A DNA stretch of 64,000 nucleotides, from the NCBI GenBank assembly GCA_003218975.1, contig QHPD01000099.1:1-64000 (forward strand), in the 5' to 3' direction. The notes beneath the pieces are model-generated. The model worked only from the letters and a program-made list of their open reading frames with translations. It did no database searches and was not told where the DNA came from. Positions within the stretch are counted from its first letter, which is position 1, and each line of letters begins with the position of its first letter. Positions 53,278 through 60,823 of the stretch are shown here, piece after piece. Source of the DNA: Verrucomicrobiota bacterium (GTDB lineage: Bacteria > Verrucomicrobiota > Verrucomicrobiia > Chthoniobacterales > UBA10450). A program made the translations under genes and the position numbers.

Positions 53278-53523
53278 TCACGCACGCTGCAGCTTCGGCT
53301 CGTTCTGAATCACGATGGTCGGATTCGGATTGGACGCTGGTACGGGCAAGCCTTGCTGACGCAGCATCTGCGTGTGATCTGCCATGCCCCAACGCGCTTT
53401 ATAAAGGCAATCTTCGATCGAATGGCCGATGCCGGTGAACCCTTCAAGGTCAGGAGAGTAAAAGCCAAAAAAATCAGGCTCCCCGGTAGCTTCGATAACG
53501 AGTGAATACGGCAACGTAATCAT
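53278..53523 (-). CDS. hicB: HicB-like antitoxin
   Basis: 81 residues from the ATG at 53523, preceded by AGAGAGAAT. The 166-residue track ORF is wrong: its first 85 residues are out-of-frame reading of hicA. HicB core: MITLPYSLVIEATGEPDFFG, FYSPDLEGFTGIGHSIEDCL and KARWGMADHTQMLRQQGLPV. This is the partial RNase H-like fold with no DNA-binding domain visible. It follows the HicA-like gene by eight bases, the usual order for the pair, and should neutralise its partner by direct binding. Confidence 0.85.
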   Translation of the reverse strand: MITLPYSLVIEATGEPDFFGFYSPDLEGFTGIGHSIEDCLYKARWGMADHTQMLRQQGLPVPASNPNPTIVIQNEPKLQRA

Positions 53524-53531
53524 GATTCTCT

Positions 53532-53723
53532 CTATTTTCCTTTCAGACCAGCAGCTTTCATGATCGCATGGCACGTGCCCGTCGGGACTTCTTTCGCGCC
53601 ATGGAAATCTACACGAATCAAATGAGGATGGCCAGCTTTCATGTAATAGCGAATCGATCCTTTCTGTTTTATCAGACGGAAGCCTTCCTGTTCGAGCAAC
53701 CGAATCAGCTCGCTGAATTTCAT
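53532..53723 (-). CDS. hicA: HicA-like toxin with altered active-site position
   Basis: 63 residues from ATG at 53723 (MKFSELIRLLEQEGFRLIKQ); the track start is a TTG three codons earlier. Double-stranded RNA-binding-like HicA fold with KGSIRYYMKAGHPHLIRVDF and HGAKEVPTGTCHAIMKAAGL. In the classical toxin the loop reads GSHH or GSHR, with a catalytic His; here it is GSIRYY, so mRNA interferase activity is doubtful or uses another residue. The pair is enclosed by an inverted pair of CGCGGATTACAC repeats. Confidence 0.85.
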   Translation of the reverse strand: MKFSELIRLLEQEGFRLIKQKGSIRYYMKAGHPHLIRVDFHGAKEVPTGTCHAIMKAAGLKGK

Positions 53724-53840
53724 TCGCGGCAACGATAGCAGGACGGGAGAAATACCTGCAAGCCGGCAGCCGATTCAACGCGTCAACTCCGAAAGCATTC
53801 TTCGCTGCCTTGGTTTCCTTCTGTTTCGTTTGTTCCCCAT

Positions 53841-53866
53841 ATCCGTGTAATCCGCGACATCCGCGG
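53841..53866. repeat. CGCGGATTACAC-type repeat, right flank of hicAB-like pair
   Basis: ATCCGTGTAATCCGCGACAT-CCGCGG; its reverse complement CCGCGGATGTCGCGGATTAC-ACGGAT shares CCGCGGAT, GCGGAT and GATTACAC with the left copy. The following 125 bases carry the leader of the S74 gene. Confidence 0.75.
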
Positions 53867-53992
53867 TTCCTAAATCTTCACCTTTCCGCGTAACGGGCGG
53901 CCAAATTTCGCGCAGTACACCAGTGAACGGTCAGAAACGGCTTCTCACGGTGAGAAGTCGAAGAAGGCCAAAATAAGAAAAGGAAATCAAAT

Positions 53993-55183
53993 ATGAAAAA
54001 ACGAAACATTACATTCACAACGATTCTGCTGGTGCTTGGCTGCTTTTCGCTTTCGCCGACGGCTCGCGCGCTTAACCCGCCACCCGACGGAGGTTATCGC
54101 AACCAAACTACCGCTGAGGGTGATGGTGCGCTCTTCAGCCTTACAACCGGCGCCGACAACACGGCGATTGGTTTTAATGCGCTCCATAGTCTTACCATCG
54201 GTTCGGAAGCTACGGCCACTGGCTCTCTAGCGCTTTTTAACGACACAACCGGCTTCAACACAGCCTACGGTTTTAAAGCGCTCTATAGCAACACAGACGG
54301 GTTCGCCAACGTGGCCATTGGTCGTAACGCAATGCGGGACCACACGACCGGCGACCACAACACGGCCACTGGTGGTGCAGCGCTCTTATTCAACACGGAC
54401 GGCACCGGCAACACCGCCACCGGTCGTGCAGCAATGGGTTTCGGCACAACCGGCTCCATAAACGCCGCCACCGGTTGGCAAGCGCTCTTTAACAACACCG
54501 GCGACGAAAACACGGCCGACGGTGCTTTTGCGCTCTATAGCAACACCACTGGTAACGGAAACATCGCCTTGGGCGCTGGCGCCGGTGACAATCTCACCAC
54601 CGGCGACAACAATATCGACATCGGCAACGAAGGTTTTGCTGGCGAGGCCAACACTATCCGCATCGGCACGAGCGGAGATCAGACAAAAACGTTTATCGCT
54701 GGCATTAGTGGGACAGCGGTTACGGGTGTGGCAGTTCGTGTAAGCAGCAGCGGTCAACTTGGCACAGCGCCCTCCTCGGAGCGTTTCAAGGACGAGATCA
54801 AGCCCATGGACAAGGCAAGCGAAGCGATTCTGGCGCTCAAACCGGTCAGCTTCCGCTACAAGCACGAGGTCGATCCGGAAGGTACTCCGCAGTTTGGCCT
54901 CGTGGCTGAAGAGGTGGAAAAAGTGGACCCCGCTCTCGTGGCTCGCGATGCCCAAGGGAAAGTCTACACCGTGCGTTACGAGGCGGTAAACGCGATGTTG
55001 CTTAACGAGTTCCTCAAACAGCACCGCAATGTGCAGGAATTGGAAGCGACGGCTGTGGAGCAGCAGAAAGAAATTAAAACCCTCACTGCAAGCCTGAAAG
55101 AGCAAGCATCACAAATCCAAAAGGTGAACGCACAGCTCGCAGTGAGCAAACCTGCGCCGCAAATGGTCCTCAACAATCAGTAA
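53993..55183 (+). CDS. secreted YadA-head-like repeat protein with Peptidase_S74 self-cleaving domain
   Basis: 396 residues. A signal peptide (TILLVLGCFSLSPTARAL) is followed by about eight 23-25-residue repeats of the type TGxxNTAxGxxALxxNTTG (residues 35-225), as in trimeric adhesin heads, then a S74 intramolecular chaperone domain with SSERFKDEIKPMDKASEAIL (predicted autocleavage Ser near 261-262) and QFGLVAEEVEKVDPALVARD, and a C-terminal coiled coil (LEATAVEQQKEIKTLTASLK). Family knowledge: S74 domains trimerise beta-helical fibres and cut themselves off. AAGGAAATCAAAT gives a good ribosome site. The coiled coil would be released after cleavage. No anchor is visible. Confidence 0.9.
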   Translation: MKKRNITFTTILLVLGCFSLSPTARALNPPPDGGYRNQTTAEGDGALFSLTTGADNTAIGFNALHSLTIGSEATATGSLALFNDTTGFNTAYGFKALYSNTDGFANVAIGRNAMRDHTTGDHNTATGGAALLFNTDGTGNTATGRAAMGFGTTGSINAATGWQALFNNTGDENTADGAFALYSNTTGNGNIALGAGAGDNLTTGDNNIDIGNEGFAGEANTIRIGTSGDQTKTFIAGISGTAVTGVAVRVSSSGQLGTAPSSERFKDEIKPMDKASEAILALKPVSFRYKHEVDPEGTPQFGLVAEEVEKVDPALVARDAQGKVYTVRYEAVNAMLLNEFLKQHRNVQELEATAVEQQKEIKTLTASLKEQASQIQKVNAQLAVSKPAPQMVLNNQ

Positions 55184-55218
55184 AGCTCTGACCTAACAAG
55201 CAGCTGTATTTGGCAATC

Positions 55219-55253
55219 AGCCGCCACACTTTACCGCGTGGCGGCTTTTTGTT
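55219..55253 (+). terminator. rho-independent terminator of the S74 gene
   Basis: AGCCGCCAC-ACTTTACCGC-GTGGCGGCT followed by TTTTTGTTT: a nine-base GC-rich stem and a T run, 36 bases past the stop. The best canonical terminator in the window. Confidence 0.9.
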
Positions 55254-55359
55254 TGCGAAGCGGAGATGTCCAACTTTACGACAGCCACGTAACTCGACTT
55301 CGCTCGGGATAACAAAATGCCGGCGCTAGCGAGCATTCTCTGATAAAGTTGAGCGCCGC

Positions 55360-56994
55360 TTATTTTTCCATTCCGGCGACAGCGTGCTCGGGGTGCTCAT
55401 GTACACCATGACCGTGCAACGAGGGACGAATGCGCAGGAAAAATTCAAAGGCGTAACCGAGATCGTCTCCATAGTAGCGATCGAGACGATCGGGGCGATC
55501 GTTGATCGTGAATTGCGTGCCGAGTCCGATGTCGAGGCCGTTGCCATGCGACAAATCGCGCACGTATCCGATCGTGTATCCGCTCACTGGAAAGATGCGC
55601 GATTCATCCGGTGGATCGAGAACCAGTTCGTGACCGGATTTCTCCACGCGCTCCCAACGCGCGTAAACGGTGTCGCGTCCGCGCTGATAATTTGACTCGA
55701 CCAGGAACGATTGCGTTTTCCCTTCGCCCGTATCGTGGTTTTGGCCCCAAACAAAAGTGTTCGACCAATTGCTATCGTTTCCAAGCGGGAGGTTATAAAT
55801 GGCGGACGCAGTGGTGCGATGCCGTTTCAGGTCTGGCTCGAGCGCTTCAGGGCTTTTGATGTAACCGTACGAAACTTGCAGTGCCAGATTTTGCGTAGGG
55901 TTCCAGGAGATGCGGCCGCTGTAGGAATCGAATCGTGGCTCATCGAAATTGTAGCGGTCTTCGTCCGGCTCGCGCCCGGTAAACACGCTGCCTTCGACTT
56001 TGATGTTTCGCCAAACCAGACCGCCCGTGGCCACGCCGAAGGTGACGTGCGTCGAATCCTGCCAGTGATGACCGAGCGGTGCATCCGGATCGTCCATCGC
56101 CGATGGGCGGTGCATGAAAGTGGGCGGTCCGAGCGCCGGTTCGCCTGGATAACCAAAATACAAATACGCGCTCAGACTGTCTTCGAACTTCTGCGAATAA
56201 CTAATCGACAATTCATCGAACAAATCGTGCGGATGTTGCCGGTCGTGCAATGGTTGGTCGTGCCACGATTCGCCGCTTTGAAATAAGAGCGGATAACCGC
56301 GACCGCCCTCTGTCAGCGGATCTAAGCTCATCATTAAGCGCCCGCCGAGTTGAGCGCTGTCGCCTAGCGGATGCGAATACATTCCCATGATCCAATTCGG
56401 CGCATCGATCCGATCGTCCCCGCGCTGCGTGCTGACGTACGTGTAGCGCGGGAAAATCGCGCCATGCAGCATCAGCATGTCATTACCGAACATGAACATT
56501 TTGCCGTACATCGGAGATGAATCAGGCAGCCAGCTCGTGCCCGAACCTTCGCGGCTCATTGGATCCGCAATATCCACGGAGGATCGCATCGACATCTGCA
56601 TATGTGACATGTCGTGCGGTTCGTGCCCCTGCATAGAGTGCATTTGATGTGATTCACGTGGCATCGTTTCATCGCCGTGATGCTGATGCATTTCGTGATT
56701 AGCGTGCATCTTTTGCATGTCGCGCGACTCGCGCGCGTCGTTTTTGGCTTTTGCGTTAGTCGCCTTTTTTTTGAGGACCAATTTCATTCCGCATTTCGGG
56801 CAATTGCCGGGATGATCCATAATGATTTCGGGATGCATCGGGCACGTGTATTCCTGTCTATTCTCTTTCTCTTGCTCATGCTCGTGCTCTTGCTCACCAT
56901 GCGGGCGATTGAGGTCAATCGCCCCTACCTTCGCGCTGGTGCTAATCGCGAGCACAATTGCGCTGATTAGAATAAAAATCCGTTTCTGCTGCAT
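55360..56994 (-). CDS. copper/heavy-metal-associated outer-membrane protein with metal-binding head
   Basis: 544 residues. Signal peptide (IFILISAIVLAISTSAKVGA), a His/Glu-rich segment, a heavy-metal-binding domain (YTCPMHPEIIMDHPGNCPKC-GMKL) near residues 49-72, and a Met/His-rich stretch (ESHQMHSMQGHEPHDMSHMQ). Then about 380 residues of amphipathic strands (LGGRLMMSLDPL, SLSAYLYFGYPGE, NLALQVSYGYIKSPE) ending in FEFFLRIRPSLHG and a His-rich tail. The strand part looks like an outer-membrane beta barrel. Likely role: copper/silver resistance at the outer membrane. The adjacent small exported protein at 57103 is a plausible partner. Met/His content is far above neighbouring genes. Confidence 0.82.
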   Translation of the reverse strand: MQQKRIFILISAIVLAISTSAKVGAIDLNRPHGEQEHEHEQEKENRQEYTCPMHPEIIMDHPGNCPKCGMKLVLKKKATNAKAKNDARESRDMQKMHANHEMHQHHGDETMPRESHQMHSMQGHEPHDMSHMQMSMRSSVDIADPMSREGSGTSWLPDSSPMYGKMFMFGNDMLMLHGAIFPRYTYVSTQRGDDRIDAPNWIMGMYSHPLGDSAQLGGRLMMSLDPLTEGGRGYPLLFQSGESWHDQPLHDRQHPHDLFDELSISYSQKFEDSLSAYLYFGYPGEPALGPPTFMHRPSAMDDPDAPLGHHWQDSTHVTFGVATGGLVWRNIKVEGSVFTGREPDEDRYNFDEPRFDSYSGRISWNPTQNLALQVSYGYIKSPEALEPDLKRHRTTASAIYNLPLGNDSNWSNTFVWGQNHDTGEGKTQSFLVESNYQRGRDTVYARWERVEKSGHELVLDPPDESRIFPVSGYTIGYVRDLSHGNGLDIGLGTQFTINDRPDRLDRYYGDDLGYAFEFFLRIRPSLHGHGVHEHPEHAVAGMEK

Positions 56995-57010
56995 GCTGCT
57001 GGTATGTTTC

Positions 57011-57072
57011 TGTAGTGGCAGCCGTGCCGGCTGCGGGTCTGCACGATGCAGGCGACACGCCTGCCGCTACAG
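57011..57072. repeat. REP-like double palindrome (TGTAGCGG family)
   Basis: TGTAGTGGCAGCCGTGCCGGCTGC, spacer, then GCAGGCGACACGCCTGCCGC-TACAG. The same two hairpin types as at 10145-10208, in exchanged order, 47 kb away. Lies between the metal-associated outer-membrane protein gene and its upstream neighbour. Confidence 0.75.
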
Positions 57073-57102
57073 CTGAAGATCCGCGATGCGGATCGCTGTT
57101 CG

Positions 57103-57504
57103 TTAGGCAAGAAAAGGCGGAGCGTGAGCGAGAAGGCTCCGCTGTAAGGTCAGCTCAGCAAATGAGCGCGCGCCGGGCGGCCCGGTGTCGAGCAACAACA
57201 GCGCCTGCGTGCGCAACGGACGCGCGATGAGCGCGAACTCTTCAACGCGAAGATCGACATCGGAAAACTTGGCGTCATCTCGCGCCCAACTTTTCGTTTT
57301 CGCGAAAGGAACAGCACGCAGGACTTTGCAGCACTGCACCTGCGATGATTGCTCTTTTTGCTTTGTAGGCTTGGAATGGAACGGGCACTCGGCTTGCGCC
57401 GAATCCGTCCTTGTCGCGAGCGCAGCAAACGCGCAATGATTCGAGATCGCGAACCAGGAACAGATCGCAATTGCCACCACGGCGCAGCGAATGCTCGCTT
57501 TCAT
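57103..57504 (-). CDS. exported Cys-containing protein next to metal-resistance gene
   Basis: About 133 residues from ATG at 57504 (MKASIRCAVVAIAICSWFAI); the track start 44 codons earlier overlaps the TetA gene and is unlikely, and MVRLTTAVMKASIR (57525) is an alternative. Signal peptide, then AECPFHSKPTKQK and VQCCKVLRAVPFAK, i.e. C-x-H and CC elements that could bind metal. The C-terminal half is predicted helix and proline/alanine-rich. No named family; I take it as a partner of the heavy-metal outer-membrane protein downstream because of position and cysteine pattern. Confidence 0.65.
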   Translation of the reverse strand: MKASIRCAVVAIAICSWFAISNHCAFAALATRTDSAQAECPFHSKPTKQKEQSSQVQCCKVLRAVPFAKTKSWARDDAKFSDVDLRVEEFALIARPLRTQALLLLDTGPPGARSFAELTLQRSLLAHAPPFLA

Positions 57505-57538
57505 TACAGCTGTAGTTAGTCGAACCATAGTCAACAAC

Positions 57539-58849
57539 TCAAACATTTTCTTCAGCGGGATCGGCAATCGGCGCAACAGCACCCGAAGCAATTCCGCCCG
57601 GCGGCACGGCTTCGCTTGGTTCGACTGGTTTTTCACTCGGCTGGCCGAATTGCGGTTGTTCTACGCGCGTCGCTAGTAGCATCGCAGTGAACAACAACAC
57701 AGCTGCCAGATAATACGGCGCGCCGGGAATATGAAACGAGTGCTTCGGGTTGATGAACCAGGCGAATATTCCTGAGAAGAGGAACGGCCCAATGACAAAC
57801 GCTATGGAGCGCAAGCTCTGGATCGCTCCCTGCAATTCACCTTGTTCGCGCTCGCTCACGCGGTGGGTCATCATTCCCTGCGCCGCGGGGAAAGAAATAT
57901 TCCACATCGAGATCACCGGGATGGAGGCCATATAAACGATCCCGTTTCTCGCGAGACCGGCAATGACCATGCCGACCGCGCCGAAAAACTGGCCGATGTA
58001 AAGTGTGCGCCGTTCACCGAGCCACGCCACGATTCGCCCAGTAAGGCCGCCAGAAATGGCCGCCGTGAAGATCCCCACGATCGCGAGAGAAGCGCCAATC
58101 ATGGTTTGGCTCCACTCGTAACGGTAAATCGCGTAGAGCGCCCAAATCACGAAGACTTCGTGCGAGACGTAGGCAAGAAACTGTAGCGTGGCAAGCTTCC
58201 ACAGCTCCGAATGGGAGCGAAGCAACACGAGCGAGCCGATCGGATTCGCCCGGCGCAATGTGACTTCTTTGCGATGTTCCTTTCGCAACGATTCCGGCAC
58301 AAACAAGTAACCGTAAAGCCAGTTGACCAGGCTAAATCCAGCGGCAACCCAGAACGGCAGGCGCGGGCTGATGTCCCCGAGCGGCCCGCCAATTCCCGGT
58401 CCGAGAATAAAACCGAGACCGAAAGCCACGCCGATCATGCCAAATGCGCTGGCACGTTTTTCTTTCGGAACGACGTCAGCGATATAAGCCATCGCCGTTG
58501 GAATACTGGAAGCAGTGATTCCTGAAATAATCCGGCCGAGAAAGAGCCAACCAATCGTAGGCGAGAGCGCCATGACGATGTAGTCGAGGCCGAGCCCGAG
58601 GTTAGACAGTAGGATAACCGGGCGCCGGCCAAATTTATCGGACAAAACACCCAGCACTGGCGAAAAGAAAAATTGCATCAGCGCGAAAACAGTTCCGAAA
58701 ACGCCAAGCCAGTTTGCTGCGCTTGTCGCACTACCGCTCAGAAAGTTCAGAATAAGCTTCGGCAAAACCGGCGCGATTAACCCCAGCGCCAGCATGTCGA
58801 GCATGACCGTGACGAAGATGAATGCGATGGCAGCCGGGCGTGATTTCAT
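57539..58849 (-). CDS. MFS transporter, TetA-type (class A/B/C-like)
   Basis: About 436 residues from MKSRPAAIAFIFVTVMLDML; the track adds 19 residues. Twelve helices, with motif A GVLSDKFGRRPVILLSNLGL between helices 2 and 3, the TetA-like LALGLIAPVLPKLI in helix 1 and GPGIGGPLGDISPRLPFWVA in helix 5. The C-terminal tail after helix 12 is Pro/Glu-rich (GQPSEKPVEPSEAVPPGG). Proton-driven drug export is likely; tetracycline itself is not proven. Gene stands alone, upstream of the small exported protein on the same strand. Confidence 0.9.
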   Translation of the reverse strand: MKSRPAAIAFIFVTVMLDMLALGLIAPVLPKLILNFLSGSATSAANWLGVFGTVFALMQFFFSPVLGVLSDKFGRRPVILLSNLGLGLDYIVMALSPTIGWLFLGRIISGITASSIPTAMAYIADVVPKEKRASAFGMIGVAFGLGFILGPGIGGPLGDISPRLPFWVAAGFSLVNWLYGYLFVPESLRKEHRKEVTLRRANPIGSLVLLRSHSELWKLATLQFLAYVSHEVFVIWALYAIYRYEWSQTMIGASLAIVGIFTAAISGGLTGRIVAWLGERRTLYIGQFFGAVGMVIAGLARNGIVYMASIPVISMWNISFPAAQGMMTHRVSEREQGELQGAIQSLRSIAFVIGPFLFSGIFAWFINPKHSFHIPGAPYYLAAVLLFTAMLLATRVEQPQFGQPSEKPVEPSEAVPPGGIASGAVAPIADPAEENV

Positions 58850-58872
58850 TGCAAGCGGAGCATGAACGCAAC

Positions 58873-58941
58873 GTTGTAGCGGCGATTGTGTCAACCGCCG
58901 AAGCAAATGAAGGCGTTCGCCGCGGCGAACGCCACTATAAC
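58873..58941. repeat. REP-like double palindrome (GTTGTAGCGG family)
   Basis: GTTGTAGCGGCGATTGTGTC-AACCGCCG, spacer, then GGCGTTCGCCGCGGCGAACGCC and ACTATAAC. The same organisation as 19878-19940 read on the opposite strand. It fills the divergent gap between the TetA and SET genes. Confidence 0.7.
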
Positions 58942-58958
58942 TAATCTGCCGCTAAATC

Positions 58959-59477
58959 ATGATGCCGCTCTCTTATCGCTCGCCCAAGACGGAAGTCCGC
59001 GAGAGTAAAATCCACGGCCGCGGGCTGTTTGCCACGACGGACATTGCCAAGGACGAAATCGTCGCGGTCAAAGGCGGGCATATTGTTGATCGAAAAACTT
59101 TGCGCGAAAAAATCACGCCGCGGCTCGGGCCGGTGGAAATTCAGATCGACGATGATTTATTCGTCGCGCCGGTAAACGACCAAGAGCGCGAGCTGTCGAT
59201 GTTGTATTCGAATCACTCGTGCGATCCGAATCTCGGGATGCGCGGCGAGATCACATTCGTGGCCATGCGCAATATCCGCGCTGGCGAAGAACTCACGCAC
59301 GATTGGGCGACGACTGATGACGACGACTATTCCGTGGAATGCCAATGCGGCGCGCCCAATTGCCGGAAAATTCTTACCGGCAAAGATTGGCAATGGCGGG
59401 CTTTGCAAAAACGTTATGCCGGTTATTTCTCAGCTTATTTGGCGCGCAAGATCGCCATGCTCGATATGGGACATTAA
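58959..59477 (+). CDS. SET-domain protein
   Basis: 172 residues. Complete SET core: ESKIHGRGLFATTDIAKDEI (SAM-binding start), MLYSNHSCDPNLGMRGEITF (NHSCxPN), AGEELTHDWATTDDDDYSVE and a post-SET cysteine cluster CQCGAPNCRKILTGKDW. In eukaryotes these are protein-lysine methyltransferases; in bacteria targets are mostly unknown. The usual catalytic Tyr (ELTxDY) is replaced by Trp in HDWAT, which may lower or change activity. Upstream of two small membrane proteins on the same strand. Confidence 0.9.
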   Translation: MMPLSYRSPKTEVRESKIHGRGLFATTDIAKDEIVAVKGGHIVDRKTLREKITPRLGPVEIQIDDDLFVAPVNDQERELSMLYSNHSCDPNLGMRGEITFVAMRNIRAGEELTHDWATTDDDDYSVECQCGAPNCRKILTGKDWQWRALQKRYAGYFSAYLARKIAMLDMGH

Positions 59478-59501
59478 ACACTAGCGAAATTCTGCCGCAC
59501 A

Positions 59502-59843
59502 ATGTACGAGCGCCGAAAGCATCCTCTTCTCAGCCGGGCTGAATTTCGCAAACGCGTTGGGCGTCACGGTCTGGTAGCGCTTGGAGTTTTGCTGTTTGGA
59601 CTTGGGATCGGCGTTCTCGGTTATCATTTCCTCGCACATTTGAGCTGGGTCGATTCGCTCTTAAATGCGTCAATGATTCTCGCTGGGATGGGTCCAGTCG
59701 ATCCACTGCCGACTGACGCGGCAAAAATTTTCGCGTCGTGTTACGCATTGTTTTCAGGTCTTGCGTTTATCGGCATTGTATCGGTGCTGCTCGCGCCGTT
59801 TGTGCATCGCATGCTGCATCGCTTTCACGCGGAGGAGCGGTGA
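59502..59843 (+). CDS. two-helix membrane protein of unknown function
   Basis: 113 residues: basic N-terminus, helix GLVALGVLLFGLGIGVLGYH, an extracytoplasmic loop with SMILAGMGPVDPLPTDAAKI, helix IFASCYALFSGLAFIGIVSV and a His/Arg-rich tail (VHRMLHRFHAEER). The loop between the two helices looks loosely like an ion-channel pore loop, but no TVGYG-type filter is present. It overlaps nothing and is followed by the TMEM175-like gene four bases later, so both may be one unit. Confidence 0.8.
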   Translation: MYERRKHPLLSRAEFRKRVGRHGLVALGVLLFGLGIGVLGYHFLAHLSWVDSLLNASMILAGMGPVDPLPTDAAKIFASCYALFSGLAFIGIVSVLLAPFVHRMLHRFHAEER

Positions 59844-59847
59844 CGAC

Positions 59848-60474
59848 ATGGATTTGTTGAAGCGCTTTACGCAAGGAGAACTCGGTCTTAGCCGAATCGA
59901 AGCGTTCAGCGACGGCGTGTTCGCGATTGTCGTGACGCTACTCGTGCTCGAGCTCAAAGTCCCGATTCTGCACGAGCGCAACAGCACCAGCGAGCTTGGT
60001 CACCAGCTTATCGATCTGTTACCAAAATTTCTGAGCTGGCTGATCAGTTTCATAATCGTCTGCAAATTTTGGCTGAATCATCATCACCTGCTCACGTTCG
60101 CGCGGCATGCCACGTACGGAATGATTTGGCTGAACTCAATCTTCCTCATGGGCCAGTCGTTCATCCCCTTTCCAACAGCGTTGATGGGCGAGTATCCCAC
60201 GAACGCGCTGGCGGTGAGTTTGTTCGGCGTCGTCATGGCCGTGAACACGCTGCTCTTCATTGCGCTGCAATCGTACATCCTGCGAAACTTAATTAAGCCC
60301 GAGATGGCAGGCACGGTCGTGCCCCATCTCACGCGCAAATCTTTCGTCGGCGTGGCTTCGTATCTGCTCGGTGTCGCCGCGACGTTCTTCAATGTGCACC
60401 TTGCGTTCGTTCTTTACGCACTGACGCCGCTATTTTTTATCACCCCTCCGCAACCGCGAAGGAGTAACTTATGA
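59848..60474 (+). CDS. TMEM175-family (DUF1211) potassium channel-like protein
   Basis: 208 residues from ATG at 59848 (MDLLKRFTQGELG); the track ORF begins 29 codons too early inside the previous gene. The bacterial TMEM175 signature RIEAFSDGVFAIVVTLLVLE (FSD motif in helix 1) is exact, and six helices follow. Bacterial members form tetrameric potassium-permeable channels in the inner membrane. Its position just after the two-helix protein suggests co-expression. Confidence 0.92.
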   Translation: MDLLKRFTQGELGLSRIEAFSDGVFAIVVTLLVLELKVPILHERNSTSELGHQLIDLLPKFLSWLISFIIVCKFWLNHHHLLTFARHATYGMIWLNSIFLMGQSFIPFPTALMGEYPTNALAVSLFGVVMAVNTLLFIALQSYILRNLIKPEMAGTVVPHLTRKSFVGVASYLLGVAATFFNVHLAFVLYALTPLFFITPPQPRRSNL

Positions 60475-60574
60475 GTAAAATTGTTCGAGGAAGTTGGGAT
60501 GCAGCTATGCCGAAGTGACAAGTGTGGCATTGATCTGATAGAATGGACGCCAAAGATTCACTGTCCAAAAGCGC

Positions 60575-60823
60575 ATGAAATCAGACGAACTTGAAGAAGC
60601 GCCGAAAAAGTTCGGGCCGGTTGCGGTTCGCGCGCTCGCAGTGGGCGCGCAATCTATCGGCGCCATCGCCGCTGGCGCGATCGCTATTGGCGCGGTGACG
60701 CTTGGGCTGGTCGCGATTGGCCGACTAGTAGTTGGGCGCGCGAGAATCAAACGTCTCGAAATCGGTGAGTTAAGAGTAACTCGTCTGCACGTCACCGAAT
60801 CGCTCTCCACGCCGAATCAGTAG
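60575..60823 (+). CDS. small glycine/alanine-repeat protein
   Basis: 82 residues. After a charged head ([15 protein letters not shown]) comes a regular pattern of about five residues per turn ([52 protein letters not shown]), like a short beta-roll or left-handed helix. It is widespread as an unnamed small family, sometimes beside stress genes. It ends seven bases inside the convergent ahcY gene. Confidence 0.6.
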   Translation: MKSDELEEAPKKFGPVAVRALAVGAQSIGAIAAGAIAIGAVTLGLVAIGRLVVGRARIKRLEIGELRVTRLHVTESLSTPNQ

